Under the pieces are notes generated by a model. The model was not told the origin of the DNA. It saw nothing but the letters and a program-made list of their open reading frames with translations, and did no database searches. Below are positions 1 to 5,484 of a stretch of DNA of 5,543 nucleotides, piece after piece. The DNA is from an uncultured Chloroflexota bacterium (GTDB lineage: Bacteria > Chloroflexota > Anaerolineae > Anaerolineales > Anaerolineaceae): the NCBI GenBank assembly GCA_902795255.1, contig CADBKS010000195.1:1-5543 (forward strand), written 5' to 3'. How positions within the stretch are numbered: the first letter of the stretch is position 1; every line of letters starts with the position of its first letter. The translations under genes were made by a program, and so were the position numbers.

Positions 1-1
1 G

Positions 2-133
2 GCAAGTAGCTTATGCAAACATACGAACGATTGGGCCGCGCCTTGCGAAGCACTCACTTTCGACTGCCATGTGCTTATCAAAGTGAGCTCATATAGTAGA
101 GGAATGCTCTCGCGGATAAAGCCTCAAGGATAA
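2..133 (+). other. Left-edge open frame, possible tail of an upstream gene or element
   Basis: The frame starting at base 2 is open from the window edge to a TAA at 131-133 (43 codons). Its peptide includes the stretches CHVLIKVSSYSRG and MLSRIKPQG. The frame starting at base 3 is also open from the edge, to a TGA at 84-86, and frame 1 has a 27-codon ORF (13-96) without a ribosome binding site. With three overlapping short frames and no recognisable domain, none can be preferred. An inverted repeat, CTCACTTT at 53-60 with AAAGTGAG at 80-87, lies across this stretch, and AAGCC/GGCTT (119-123, 138-142) could form another small stem. It may be the 3' end of a gene or mobile element that begins outside the window, or simply non-coding DNA. 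I assign no function. Confidence 0.15.
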
Positions 134-172
134 AGACGGCTTCACAAAACCGGACGGAATTAACCTGAAGAG

Positions 173-191
173 AGCCGGAAACGGCTGTTTT
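173..191 (+). terminator. Weak GNRA hairpin with short T run
   Basis: AGCCG (173-177) pairs with CGGCT (182-186) around a GAAA tetraloop and is followed by GTTTT (187-191). It could be a weak terminator for anything entering from the left. It also lies just past the stop of the minus-strand gene at 215, but read in that direction the hairpin is followed by CTCTTC, a poor T tract. Five base pairs is short for an intrinsic terminator, so this is a tentative call. Confidence 0.22.
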
Positions 192-214
192 CGGCTGAAT
201 TCGGGTGATCCCGT

Positions 215-1189
215 TCATCTTTTTTTCCTCTTCTTTTTCCTTTCCGCAGGTTTAGCTGGAGCGGGAAACAGATCTTTATCACCGGGCCGGCCCGGAGCTG
301 TTTCCCCCGTATAGCGTTCCCATATTCTGCAGAGATTTTCTGTTTCTTCTTCGGAAAGTTCACTGTTTTCGGATTCAGCCTTCGTTCTGATCAATTCAGC
401 CGCCGCTTGCAGACCGGGAAGCTCAGGAAAAGAATCGGTAAATGAAAAAGGCAATTCGAGCAGCGGAAAAGGTTTTGCTCCGGAACGTACAGTCTCGGAG
501 GTACGGGCGGCCCGTTCGGCAGCAGATGCACGCGGGAGCGGAAATGACGGTTTGATCTTTTTCCCCAGTGGCTTATGCCCGATAACGTTTCCCTGTGCTG
601 TACAGCGGTCCTGCGTGAAATATCCGGAGCGTTTCAGAATCTGATCTGCACTGATCTTACCGGAGCGGATCGCGTCGATTTTCTCTTGTGTAGAATGCAG
701 ACGTTCCAGCACGCCGAACCAGCGGCGCTCCAGATCCAGGACCGCCCGGCAGTTCACGGTATCCGGCTGCATTGAAAGCTCGGTGAAAGCTGCGTGGCAT
801 TTTCGGAAATTAAATGATGCCATGCGAAAAATATCAGGGATGGAAAGCGCCTCCAGTCCCTGCATTTTTACGCCCTTTTTCTCCAGTGCGGCTTTCGCCA
901 CACAGCATCCCGCAAGGTCTTTGAAAAGATCCAGAAGTTTGGCGGATGTGCTCAGAAAACGAGGGGAACGGCGGTTGTAAACAGCGGTCATGTTGAACAG
1001 GACATCCATGTCCTCCGCCAGGGTTCCCGCAGCGTCTTCAAATTCGATCGGGTCCGTGCTGAAATCATCGACGGTTTCCGCAGGGTAATATTCCGGGTCT
1101 TCCGCATAGAAAAAAAAGCGTTCATCTGCTGCCGGTGTTTCATCGGCGGCCGGTGAAATATAATTTCTTTTCTTCGTTTTCTTCAGCAT
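215..1189 (-). CDS. Hypothetical soluble protein with acidic N-terminal region and lysine/arginine tail
   Basis: This is a 324-residue protein of a family I do not recognise. The start ATG (1187-1189) is preceded on its strand by GGAGAG a few bases upstream, an acceptable ribosome binding site, and no better start is seen. Residues 1-10 are basic (MLKKTKKRNY). A five-residue unit PAADE occurs twice (about 13-17 and 19-23), opening a strongly acidic, aromatic stretch to about residue 62. Residues 60-180 look helical, with cysteines at 95, 96, 131 and 147. Residues 200-260 are proline- and basic-rich and probably disordered. A short Glu-rich helix follows at 270-292, and the protein ends in KPAERKKKRKKR. 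There is no signal peptide, membrane segment or nucleotide-binding motif. The basic tail could bind nucleic acid or the membrane surface, but that is only a guess. It is divergent from the membrane-protein gene at 1487, with no evident functional link. It is very likely a real gene because the frame is long and cleanly started. Confidence 0.72.
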   Translation of the reverse strand: MLKKTKKRNYISPAADETPAADERFFFYAEDPEYYPAETVDDFSTDPIEFEDAAGTLAEDMDVLFNMTAVYNRRSPRFLSTSAKLLDLFKDLAGCCVAKAALEKKGVKMQGLEALSIPDIFRMASFNFRKCHAAFTELSMQPDTVNCRAVLDLERRWFGVLERLHSTQEKIDAIRSGKISADQILKRSGYFTQDRCTAQGNVIGHKPLGKKIKPSFPLPRASAAERAARTSETVRSGAKPFPLLELPFSFTDSFPELPGLQAAAELIRTKAESENSELSEEETENLCRIWERYTGETAPGRPGDKDLFPAPAKPAERKKKRKKR

Positions 1190-1344
1190 GGCTCTCCGGA
1201 TTTTTCCCTGGCAGATCCTGTAATGGTTTCATTCTTTCCGGCCCCTGTCACGGGACGCGGCGGTAAACACCCCGCAGTCTTTTATCAGACTTAAAACAGA
1301 GTGTACAGCATCCGGAACAGGAAAAAAAGTGACAATGTTGTCCG

Positions 1345-1373
1345 TTGACTTTTCCACAAAAATGTGGTATCGC
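1345..1373 (+). promoter_or_regulatory. Candidate promoter for the membrane-protein gene
   Basis: TTGACT (1345-1350) is a five-of-six match to the -35 consensus. A 17-base spacer separates it from TATCGC (1368-1373), which is a weak -10 but is preceded by TGG, giving an extended -10 (TGnTAT). Initiation would fall near 1380, leaving a leader of roughly 105 nt before the ATG at 1487. The spacer itself is palindromic (see the repeat at 1354-1367), which suggests that a regulator binds over the promoter. The weak second half of the -10 is the main reason for doubt. Confidence 0.4.
1354..1367. repeat. Inverted repeat between -35 and -10, operator-like
   Basis: CCACA (1354-1358), four A residues, then TGTGG (1363-1367) form a perfect 5+4+5 inverted repeat lying exactly between the candidate -35 and -10 boxes. 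This is a typical position for a repressor site, or for an activator that realigns the promoter. The binding protein is unknown. Confidence 0.4.
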
Positions 1374-1388
1374 CCGGAAGTCTTCCGG
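1374..1388. repeat. Inverted repeat at the predicted transcription start
   Basis: CCGGAAG (1374-1380) and CTTCCGG (1382-1388) are perfect complements around a single T. The palindrome directly follows the candidate -10 box and would overlap the initiation site. It is better suited to binding a dimeric protein than to forming an RNA hairpin, since the loop would be only one base. No T run follows, so it is not a terminator. Confidence 0.4.
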
Positions 1389-1460
1389 CGGACCGGCAAA
1401 CCTGAATGATCCTGTTGTAAGAGCCCTTCATTAATACGGATCTTTTGGCGAAGTTTCCGA

Positions 1461-1466
1461 TATAAT
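1461..1466 (+). promoter_or_regulatory. Isolated TATAAT box upstream of the membrane-protein gene
   Basis: A perfect TATAAT lies 20 bases before the ATG at 1487. No reasonable -35 is found 16-18 bases upstream. Initiation would occur near 1473, only just ahead of the ribosome binding site CCGGAG (1476-1481). It may be a second, short-leader promoter or chance, and the TTGACT promoter upstream is the alternative. Confidence 0.25.
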
Positions 1467-1486
1467 TTGGTTTATCCGGAGTAATT

Positions 1487-2122
1487 ATGACAAAAAAAGA
1501 AACGATCATTTCATTGATTTGCAACATCGCAAACGCTGTGCTGACTGCGGTGAGTGTCCTACGCTTTTTCATCAGCAGAGGGGATGGCAATATGGCCGTC
1601 TCAGGTTCCCGGGCTTTCCGCTTTTTCACGGTCGACTCCAATATACTGGCAGCACTTGCCTCGGTCTGCCTGATATGCTTCTGTATTGGCAGCCTGTGGC
1701 GGAACGGGGAACCGGTGCCGGTCGGAACGGCGGTTTTTAAATTTGTCGGGACCTCGGCCATCACGCTCACCCTGATGACGGTACTGCTTTTCCTGGGGCC
1801 GACCATGGGATACGGGACGATGTTTGTCGGGAGCTCTCTGTATATGCATCTGATCAACCCGCTGCTGTGCATCATTACTTTTGTGCTCGTCGAAAAAGGA
1901 CCGGAGATCCCGTTGAAATATCTGCCGCTGGGGGTGCTTCCGACGCTCCTTTACGGTGCCGTTTATATTGTCATGGCTGTTGCTTCCAACCGCTGGCCCG
2001 ATTTTTACGGTTTCAACCGCGGCGGAATGTGGTATATCAGCCTTCCGGTCATGACGGCTGCCTCTGTCGGGATCGCGTACGCACTGCTGCGGCTGCGGAA
2101 TTACTTCTGCCGGAGATCCTGA
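1487..2122 (+). CDS. Pr6Pr / FAR-17a-AIG1-like six-helix membrane protein
   Basis: This is a 211-residue integral membrane protein. CCGGAG (1476-1481) lies five bases before the ATG, which supports this start. Six hydrophobic segments are visible at roughly 7-28, 47-68, 80-104, 113-135, 143-166 and 182-203, with a short basic C-terminus. The sequence FRFFTVDSN (44-52) at the start of helix 2, HLINPL (121-126) in helix 4 and the WPDFYGFN stretch (170-177) fit the bacterial Pr6Pr family as I remember it. Pr6Pr proteins resemble the eukaryotic FAR-17a/AIG1 fold. AIG1 and ADTRP in that group are lipid hydrolases that use a membrane threonine and histidine. Thr48 and His121 here occupy comparable helices, so an enzymatic role on lipids is possible, but that is inference. 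The gene seems monocistronic: no clear terminator follows, but mgtA starts 509 bp later behind its own signals. The coding call is firm, the family call good, and the function unknown. Confidence 0.8.
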   Translation: MTKKETIISLICNIANAVLTAVSVLRFFISRGDGNMAVSGSRAFRFFTVDSNILAALASVCLICFCIGSLWRNGEPVPVGTAVFKFVGTSAITLTLMTVLLFLGPTMGYGTMFVGSSLYMHLINPLLCIITFVLVEKGPEIPLKYLPLGVLPTLLYGAVYIVMAVASNRWPDFYGFNRGGMWYISLPVMTAASVGIAYALLRLRNYFCRRS

Positions 2123-2167
2123 AAGCCGGCGGGCAGCGGAATTTTTATCACAATTTGTCTTAAACGC

Positions 2168-2199
2168 TTACCTGTTTTTAGATTATTTTGTAATATAAT
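2168..2199 (+). promoter_or_regulatory. Promoter of the mgtA leader transcript
   Basis: A perfect TATAAT (2194-2199) sits in a markedly AT-rich stretch of otherwise GC-rich DNA. The -35 is poor: TTACCT (2168-2173) lies 17 bases before an overlapping alternative -10, TAATAT (2191-2196), or 20 bases before TATAAT. Initiation near 2203-2207 would give a leader RNA of about 200 nt ending at the terminator at 2405. A weak -35 is compatible with an activated promoter, but no activator site is evident. Confidence 0.5.
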
Positions 2200-2222
2200 A
2201 AATTTATCAATGTTTTTTTACG

Positions 2223-2244
2223 GCGCATCGTTTTATGATGCCGC
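2223..2244 (+). other. Hairpin at the 5' end of the mgtA leader
   Basis: G2223-C2229 pairs with G2237-C2244 through seven base pairs, with C2242 bulged and a seven-base loop (2230-2236). It is not followed by a T run, so it is not a terminator. It lies just ahead of the GGGGA ribosome binding site of the leader ORF. It may stabilise the 5' end of the transcript or be part of a sensor. Confidence 0.4.
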
Positions 2245-2270
2245 GGCTTATATATGGGGAACAGAACATC

Positions 2271-2348
2271 ATGGAGTGCTTTCTAAGTTCACAACTGAAT
2301 ATTAAGATGGCTGCCTGCGGTGAGCTGTATCTCCCGCCGGCCGATTGA
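2271..2348 (+). CDS. Leader peptide of mgtA, 25 residues, ending Pro-Pro-Ala-Asp
   Basis: ATG at 2271 opens a 25-codon frame ending at TGA 2346-2348. GGGGA (2256-2260) is a plausible ribosome binding site, though its 10-base spacing is a little long. The peptide begins MECFLSSQLN and ends CGELYLPPAD. It is followed 25 bases later by an intrinsic terminator, and its codons 12-15 contain the complement of the terminator's 5' arm. That arrangement is characteristic of an attenuation leader. Consecutive prolines near the end are slow to translate. In enterobacteria, proline- or acid-rich leaders such as MgtL sense Mg2+ or proline and control mgtA in this way. The peptide here is not similar to MgtL, so the parallel is functional inference. 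It is too small to be a metabolic protein, and I do not know a named family for it. Confidence 0.5.
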   Translation: MECFLSSQLNIKMAACGELYLPPAD

Positions 2349-2380
2349 ATACGGCCTGTTTGATCGTTTTAACAGCCATC
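2306..2380 (+). promoter_or_regulatory. Antiterminator fold overlapping the leader ORF
   Basis: GATGGCTG (2306-2313) is perfectly complementary to CAGCCATC (2373-2380). The second segment includes the first six bases of the terminator's 5' arm, so the two structures are mutually exclusive. The closed stem would enclose hairpin A (2317-2337) and hairpin B (2339-2356), giving a three-way junction. The 5' segment lies in codons 12-15 of the leader ORF, so a ribosome there would block the antiterminator. This shows how translation could switch mgtA, but the direction of control is inferred. Confidence 0.5.
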
Positions 2381-2405
2381 GCAGTGTTTTGCGGCGGCTT
2401 TTTTT
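2374..2405 (+). terminator. Intrinsic terminator between the leader ORF and mgtA
   Basis: A2374 to A2383 pairs with T2390 to T2399 around the loop 2384-2389. There is one A-C mismatch (2378/2395) and one G-T wobble (2379/2394). Seven T residues (2399-2405) follow directly. It ends about 227 bases before the mgtA start, so it can control mgtA only by premature termination. No gene other than the 25-codon leader lies between it and the promoter at 2194-2199. Confidence 0.72.
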
Positions 2406-2427
2406 ATTATAAAGGAAGGAGTTATGT

Positions 2428-2523
2428 ATGGACAGCGAACAATACGGCAGTGCTGAATCCGATGATTCTTATCACGGTAGACGGTCCGAAATCTGTGTGT
2501 TTACGGTGTCCGTACACAGCTGA
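2428..2523 (+). CDS. Small acidic ORF, possible second leader peptide
   Basis: ATG at 2428 opens 31 codons to TGA 2521-2523. The sequence AGGAAGGAG (2413-2421) ends six bases before it, making it one of the best ribosome binding sites in the window. A second ATG at 2424 in another frame gives only 10 codons and is too close to that site. The peptide begins MDSEQYGSAESDDSYHG, with five acidic residues in the first 13, and has no membrane segment. It lies after the terminator and before mgtA, so it would be translated only from read-through transcripts. Acid-rich N-termini are known to destabilise translating ribosomes when Mg2+ is low, which would suit a second control point. It could equally be a chance ORF or the remnant of a decayed gene. 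Confidence 0.35.
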   Translation: MDSEQYGSAESDDSYHGRRSEICVFTVSVHS

Positions 2524-2572
2524 ACTTCCGGCCGGGCACTGTCCTTCTTATTGATTCAGGTCTGTTTCAGAT

Positions 2573-2589
2573 CCGGGATGCTTTCCCGG
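2573..2589 (+). other. Hairpin just upstream of the mgtA ribosome binding site
   Basis: CCGGGA (2573-2578) pairs perfectly with TCCCGG (2584-2589) around TGCTT. It ends 27 bases before the mgtA ribosome binding site, and no T run follows. It does not directly hide that site. It could shape the 5' end of the mgtA message or be incidental. Confidence 0.3.
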
Positions 2590-2616
2590 CACCGGAGCCG
2601 GACCATGTTTGAAAAC

Positions 2617-2624
2617 AGAGGAGG
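2617..2624 (+). promoter_or_regulatory. Ribosome binding site deciding the mgtA start
   Basis: AGAGGAGG lies seven bases before ATG 2632, which is near-ideal spacing. The frame stays open further upstream (TTG 2551, ATG 2605), but those starts lack a comparable site, so 2632 is chosen. Confidence 0.85.
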
Positions 2625-2631
2625 TACAGAA

Positions 2632-5343
2632 ATGATCTTCAATATCAATCTCAATAAAAAACAGAAAACCAAAGAAGAACTGGACCGCGAGCGCAATGCG
2701 AAGATGATAAAAAAACTCGCACGCTACGCATCCTACGATACCGCGACACTTTATGCGGTTTTTTTCTCATCCGACCGCGGCCTTGACAGCGAGGGTGTCG
2801 AAGACTCTGAAGACGAATACGGGAAGAATCATGTTGACCGCGGCAAAAAGGTCTCGGTCTTCAAGCGGATCTGGGATTCTTTCATCAATCCGTTCACCCT
2901 GGTGCTGATCGGACTGGCGGCTGTTTCCGCCTTTACTGACATTATTTTTGCCGCGGACGGTGAAAAGAATTTTACGACCGTGATCATCATCATGGCCATG
3001 GTGATCATCAGCGGTGTGCTGCGTTTCGTGCAGGAAACACGCAGCGGTGACGCGGCGGAAAAGCTGCTGGATATGATCACGAACACAGCCTGCGTGGAAC
3101 GGGTCGAAACCGGCAAGCAGGAGATCCCGATCGATGAGATCGTCTGCGGTGATATCCTCTGGCTGAGCGCCGGGGATATGGTCCCGGCCGATGTCCGGAT
3201 CCTGGAGGCCAAAGACCTTTTCATCAGTCAGTCCTCGCTGACCGGAGAAAGCGAGCCGGTCGAAAAGTTCCCGATCTGTGAGAACAACAAGGTACCGGTC
3301 ACGGATCTCCCGAACGTGGCTTTCATGGGATCGACCGTGATCTCCGGAAGTGCGCGCGCGATCGTGATCGGGGTTGGGAACAATACGATGCTTGGCAGCC
3401 TCGCGAAAGAGCTGGACGCGAAACCGGTCGAGACCTCATTCGATAAGGGTGTTAATGCGGTCTCCTGGATCCTGATCCGATTCATGCTGGTCATGGTCCC
3501 GATCGTTCTTTTCGTCAACGGGTTTACCAAAGGCGACTGGATGAAGGCCGTGCTGTTCGCGCTTTCCGTGGCTGTCGGTCTGACACCGGAAATGCTGCCG
3601 ATGATCGTTACAACGGCACTTGCCCGCGGTTCTGTTGCGATGAGCGAAAAGAAAGTGATCATCAAAAACCTGAACGCCATTCAGAATCTCGGCTCAATGG
3701 ATATCCTCTGTACAGATAAGACCGGAACGCTGACCCAGGACCGGGTCGTTCTGGAAGTCCACCTGGACCTGCGGGGAAATGAGGACGCGCGGGTGCTGCG
3801 TCACGCCTTTCTGAACAGCTATTTCCAGACCGGGCTGAAGAACCTGATCGATGTCGCCATTATTGAAAAACAGGATGAATTCGGTTCTCAGGATATCCGG
3901 GAAAACTACGAAAAGGTCGATGAGATCCCGTTTGATTTTGAACGCCGGCGCATGAGCGTTGTTGTCGCCGATAAAAAAGGCAAGGCGCAGCTGATCACCA
4001 AGGGTGCTGTGGAGGAAATGCTGAAATGCTGCAGCTGGGCAGACCTTGACGGCAAGGTCGTCCCGCTGACGCAGGACGTGATCGATTTTGTGCAGGAACG
4101 TTCCGATGAACTGAACGCCAAGGGGCTGCGCGTGATCGCCCTGGCTCAGAAGACTAACCCTGCGCCGGTCGGGAAATTCTCCGTAGCCGATGAGTCGGAT
4201 ATGGTGCTGCTCGGTTTTCTCGGCTTCCTGGATCCGCCGAAGGAAACGACAGCCGAAGCGCTCAGGGCCCTGCATGACCATAATATCACCGTGAAGATCC
4301 TGACGGGTGATAATGAAAAAGTGGCCGTCAGCATCTGCCGCCAGGTTGGGCTGAATGTCGAAAGAACACTGCTCGGGTCCGATGTGGACGCGATGGATGA
4401 CGCTGAACTGCTGAAAGCGGCAGAGGAGATCACCGTTTTTGCCAAGCTTTCCCCCGCGCAGAAAGCGCGCGTGATCACAGTTCTTCGGGAAGCAGGCCAT
4501 ACGGTCGGGTATATGGGTGACGGCATCAACGATGCCCCGGCCATGACGAAGTCCGATGTCGGGATCTCGGTGGATACCGCTGTGGATATCGCCAAGGAGG
4601 CCGCGGCTGTTGTTTTGCTGGAAAAGGATCTGAATGTGATCTGCGACGGCGTGATCGAAGGCCGGAAGACTTATGCCAACATGATCAAATATATCAAGCT
4701 GACCGCATCATCGAACTTCGGGAACATGTTCTCTGTTCTGGCGGCCAGTGCCTTCCTGCCGTTTCTGCCGATGGCTTCCCTGCAGCTGCTGCTGCTGAAC
4801 CTGATCTACGATATCTCCTGTACGGCGATCCCGTGGGATAACGTGGATGATGATTATCTGAAGCAGCCGAGAAACTGGGATGCGTCCTCCATCAGCCGCT
4901 TTATGATCTGGATGGGCCCGACCAGCTCGGTGTTCGATATCCTGACCTATGTGATCATGTATTTCATCATCTGTCCGCTCTTTACCGACGGGACGCTTTT
5001 CCCGCAGCTCGGAGCGCCCGCGCTCCGGGAGCTTTACGAATCCGTATTCCAGACCGGATGGTTCATTGAAACGATCTGGAGCCAGACACTCGTCATTCAT
5101 CTGATCCGGACAGAAAAGATCCCGTTTATTCAGAGCCGGGCGGCAAAGTCGGTAACGCTGATCAGCACCCTCGGAATGCTGGCGGCCACATATATCCCGT
5201 TCTCGCCGCTTTCCCGTGCCTTCGGGATGACACCGCTGCCGGGGATCTATTTCGCTTATCTTGCGGGGATCCTTATCGGATATATGGCCCTGGTGCTGGG
5301 CGTCAAGGCCCTTTACATCCGGAAATATCACGAACTGCTGTAA
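2632..5343 (+). CDS. mgtA: Magnesium-importing P-type ATPase MgtA (P-IIIB)
   Basis: This is a 903-residue inner-membrane pump that uses ATP to import Mg2+, close in length to E. coli MgtA (about 898). After a charged N-terminal cytosolic region come helices 1-2 (about 84-133). The actuator domain carries TGES at 204-207. Helices 3-4 (about 278-325) include the family hallmark [11 protein letters not shown] at 315-325. The P-domain has the phosphorylated aspartate, Asp362, in DKTGTLT. The N-domain has [12 protein letters not shown] from 434 and KGA at 457-459, followed by TGD at 558-560 and GDGIND at 629-634. Six C-terminal helices complete the ten-helix core. [10 protein letters not shown] (691-700) with Asn695 and NLIYD with Asp727 carry the conserved polar residues of the ion site. 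Long stretches, such as [10 protein letters not shown] and [16 protein letters not shown], match enterobacterial MgtA as remembered. No catalytic residue is missing. Expression is probably governed by the upstream attenuator. The gene is alone between that leader and a strong terminator. Mg2+ is the expected substrate; Ca2+ pumps lack the TPEMLPMI signature. Confidence 0.97.
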   Translation: MIFNINLNKKQKTKEELDRERNAKMIKKLARYASYDTATLYAVFFSSDRGLDSEGVEDSEDEYGKNHVDRGKKVSVFKRIWDSFINPFTLVLIGLAAVSAFTDIIFAADGEKNFTTVIIIMAMVIISGVLRFVQETRSGDAAEKLLDMITNTACVERVETGKQEIPIDEIVCGDILWLSAGDMVPADVRILEAKDLFISQSSLTGESEPVEKFPICENNKVPVTDLPNVAFMGSTVISGSARAIVIGVGNNTMLGSLAKELDAKPVETSFDKGVNAVSWILIRFMLVMVPIVLFVNGFTKGDWMKAVLFALSVAVGLTPEMLPMIVTTALARGSVAMSEKKVIIKNLNAIQNLGSMDILCTDKTGTLTQDRVVLEVHLDLRGNEDARVLRHAFLNSYFQTGLKNLIDVAIIEKQDEFGSQDIRENYEKVDEIPFDFERRRMSVVVADKKGKAQLITKGAVEEMLKCCSWADLDGKVVPLTQDVIDFVQERSDELNAKGLRVIALAQKTNPAPVGKFSVADESDMVLLGFLGFLDPPKETTAEALRALHDHNITVKILTGDNEKVAVSICRQVGLNVERTLLGSDVDAMDDAELLKAAEEITVFAKLSPAQKARVITVLREAGHTVGYMGDGINDAPAMTKSDVGISVDTAVDIAKEAAAVVLLEKDLNVICDGVIEGRKTYANMIKYIKLTASSNFGNMFSVLAASAFLPFLPMASLQLLLLNLIYDISCTAIPWDNVDDDYLKQPRNWDASSISRFMIWMGPTSSVFDILTYVIMYFIICPLFTDGTLFPQLGAPALRELYESVFQTGWFIETIWSQTLVIHLIRTEKIPFIQSRAAKSVTLISTLGMLAATYIPFSPLSRAFGMTPLPGIYFAYLAGILIGYMALVLGVKALYIRKYHELL

Positions 5344-5408
5344 AGCCGGTTCCGGCAGCCGGATAACTCCGCTGCGTGCGGAAGAGACTGCTGCTCCCTG
5401 ATGATTGG

Positions 5409-5451
5409 AGCCGGTACACCTGCATCATATACAGGTGTACCGGCTTTTTTT
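5409..5451 (+). terminator. Intrinsic terminator of mgtA
   Basis: A perfect 14 bp stem (5409-5422 with 5432-5445) encloses a nine-base loop, and a run of seven T residues (5445-5451) follows. It lies 66 bases after the mgtA stop. A smaller hairpin, TCCGC/GCGGA (5368-5372 and 5378-5382), precedes it and has no T run. This is a textbook terminator marking the end of the mgtA transcript. Confidence 0.93.
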
Positions 5452-5460
5452 CATGGTAGA

Positions 5461-5484
5461 GAAAACCACCTGCTAAGCAGGTGG
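5461..5484 (-). terminator. Right-edge hairpin: convergent terminator or insertion-sequence end
   Basis: CCACCTGC (5466-5473) pairs perfectly with GCAGGTGG (5477-5484) around TAA. On the minus strand the hairpin is followed by TTTTC, so it could terminate a gene entering from the right. No such gene can be confirmed in the 59 bases that remain. Subterminal hairpins of this type also mark the ends of IS200/IS605-type elements in related bacteria, and the flanking bases have that flavour. The sequence here cannot separate the two readings. On the plus strand it has no T run and adds nothing to mgtA termination. Confidence 0.4.

Larger units (their letters stand above)
1190..1486. other. Divergent intergenic region
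   Basis: This is the 297 bp spacer between the minus-strand hypothetical gene and the plus-strand membrane-protein gene, so it must carry control signals for both. Plus-strand elements are listed separately. For the minus-strand gene I see no convincing -35/-10 pair. The best I can offer is an AT-rich patch at 1281-1296, where the minus strand reads TTTTAAGTCTGATAAAA. That patch overlaps a small inverted repeat, AGTCT (1276-1280) and AGACT (1287-1291). No RNA gene or further ORF is supported here. Confidence 0.5.
2206..2405 (+). ncRNA. mgtA leader RNA, candidate attenuator
   Basis: This is the predicted leader transcript from the AT-rich promoter to the intrinsic terminator. In order it contains a bulged hairpin (2223-2244, loop 2230-2236), the leader ORF (2271-2348), hairpin A (2317-2337), hairpin B (2339-2356) and the terminator (2374-2405). 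Hairpin A pairs GCGG (2317-2320) and GAG (2322-2324) with CTC and CCGC (2331-2337), leaving one bulged T. Hairpin B is GGCCG (2339-2343) with CGGCC (2352-2356). An alternative pairing of 2306-2313 with 2373-2380 would destroy the terminator. It lacks the features I know of the M-box (ykoK) and yybP-ykoY riboswitches that often precede metal transporters. The ends are estimates and the RNA is predicted, not observed. Confidence 0.5.
2123..2631. other. 509 bp regulatory stretch upstream of mgtA
   Basis: No conventional gene lies between the membrane-protein stop and mgtA. The stretch holds an AT-rich promoter zone (about 2155-2215), a hairpin (2223-2244), a 25-codon leader ORF, an antiterminator/terminator pair, a 31-codon ORF with a strong ribosome binding site, another hairpin (2573-2589), and the mgtA ribosome binding site. 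Each is listed separately. I see no convincing terminator for the upstream gene: GCCGG/CCGGC near its stop could pair but has no adjacent T run. Confidence 0.6.

Noticed and set aside
575..980. Two short plus-strand frames opposite the 324-residue gene (575-775 and 783-980)
   Set aside because: They are antisense to a longer, well-started frame, have no supporting ribosome binding sites and show no recognisable motif.
1291..1875. 194-codon minus-strand frame overlapping the Pr6Pr-like gene
   Set aside because: It is antisense to a gene with clear helices and a good start. Its own translation is low-complexity basic sequence without domains.
2107..2146. Terminator for the Pr6Pr-like gene formed by GCCGG/CCGGC near its stop
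   Set aside because: The stem overlaps the end of the coding region, and the T run lies about ten bases beyond it, too far for a normal intrinsic terminator.
2206..2405. M-box (ykoK) or yybP-ykoY metal riboswitch
   Set aside because: I looked for the conserved M-box and yybP-ykoY sequence elements and found neither. The terminator and alternative stem are real, but the sensor does not match these classes by eye. A covariance-model search would be decisive.
2345..2554. 69-codon plus-strand frame starting at TTG 2345
   Set aside because: It has no ribosome binding site of its own, starts inside the leader stop region and runs straight through the intrinsic terminator stem and T tract. The well-placed binding site at 2413-2421 serves a different frame.
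2551..2631. N-terminal extension of MgtA from TTG 2551 or ATG 2605
   Set aside because: Neither upstream start has a good ribosome binding site. ATG 2632 has AGAGGAGG at seven bases and gives a length close to known MgtA proteins.
3694..4500. 268-codon minus-strand frame inside mgtA
   Set aside because: It lies wholly opposite highly conserved mgtA codons and has no family resemblance. Such antisense frames are common in GC-rich genes with this codon use. The other minus-strand frames within mgtA were rejected for the same reason.
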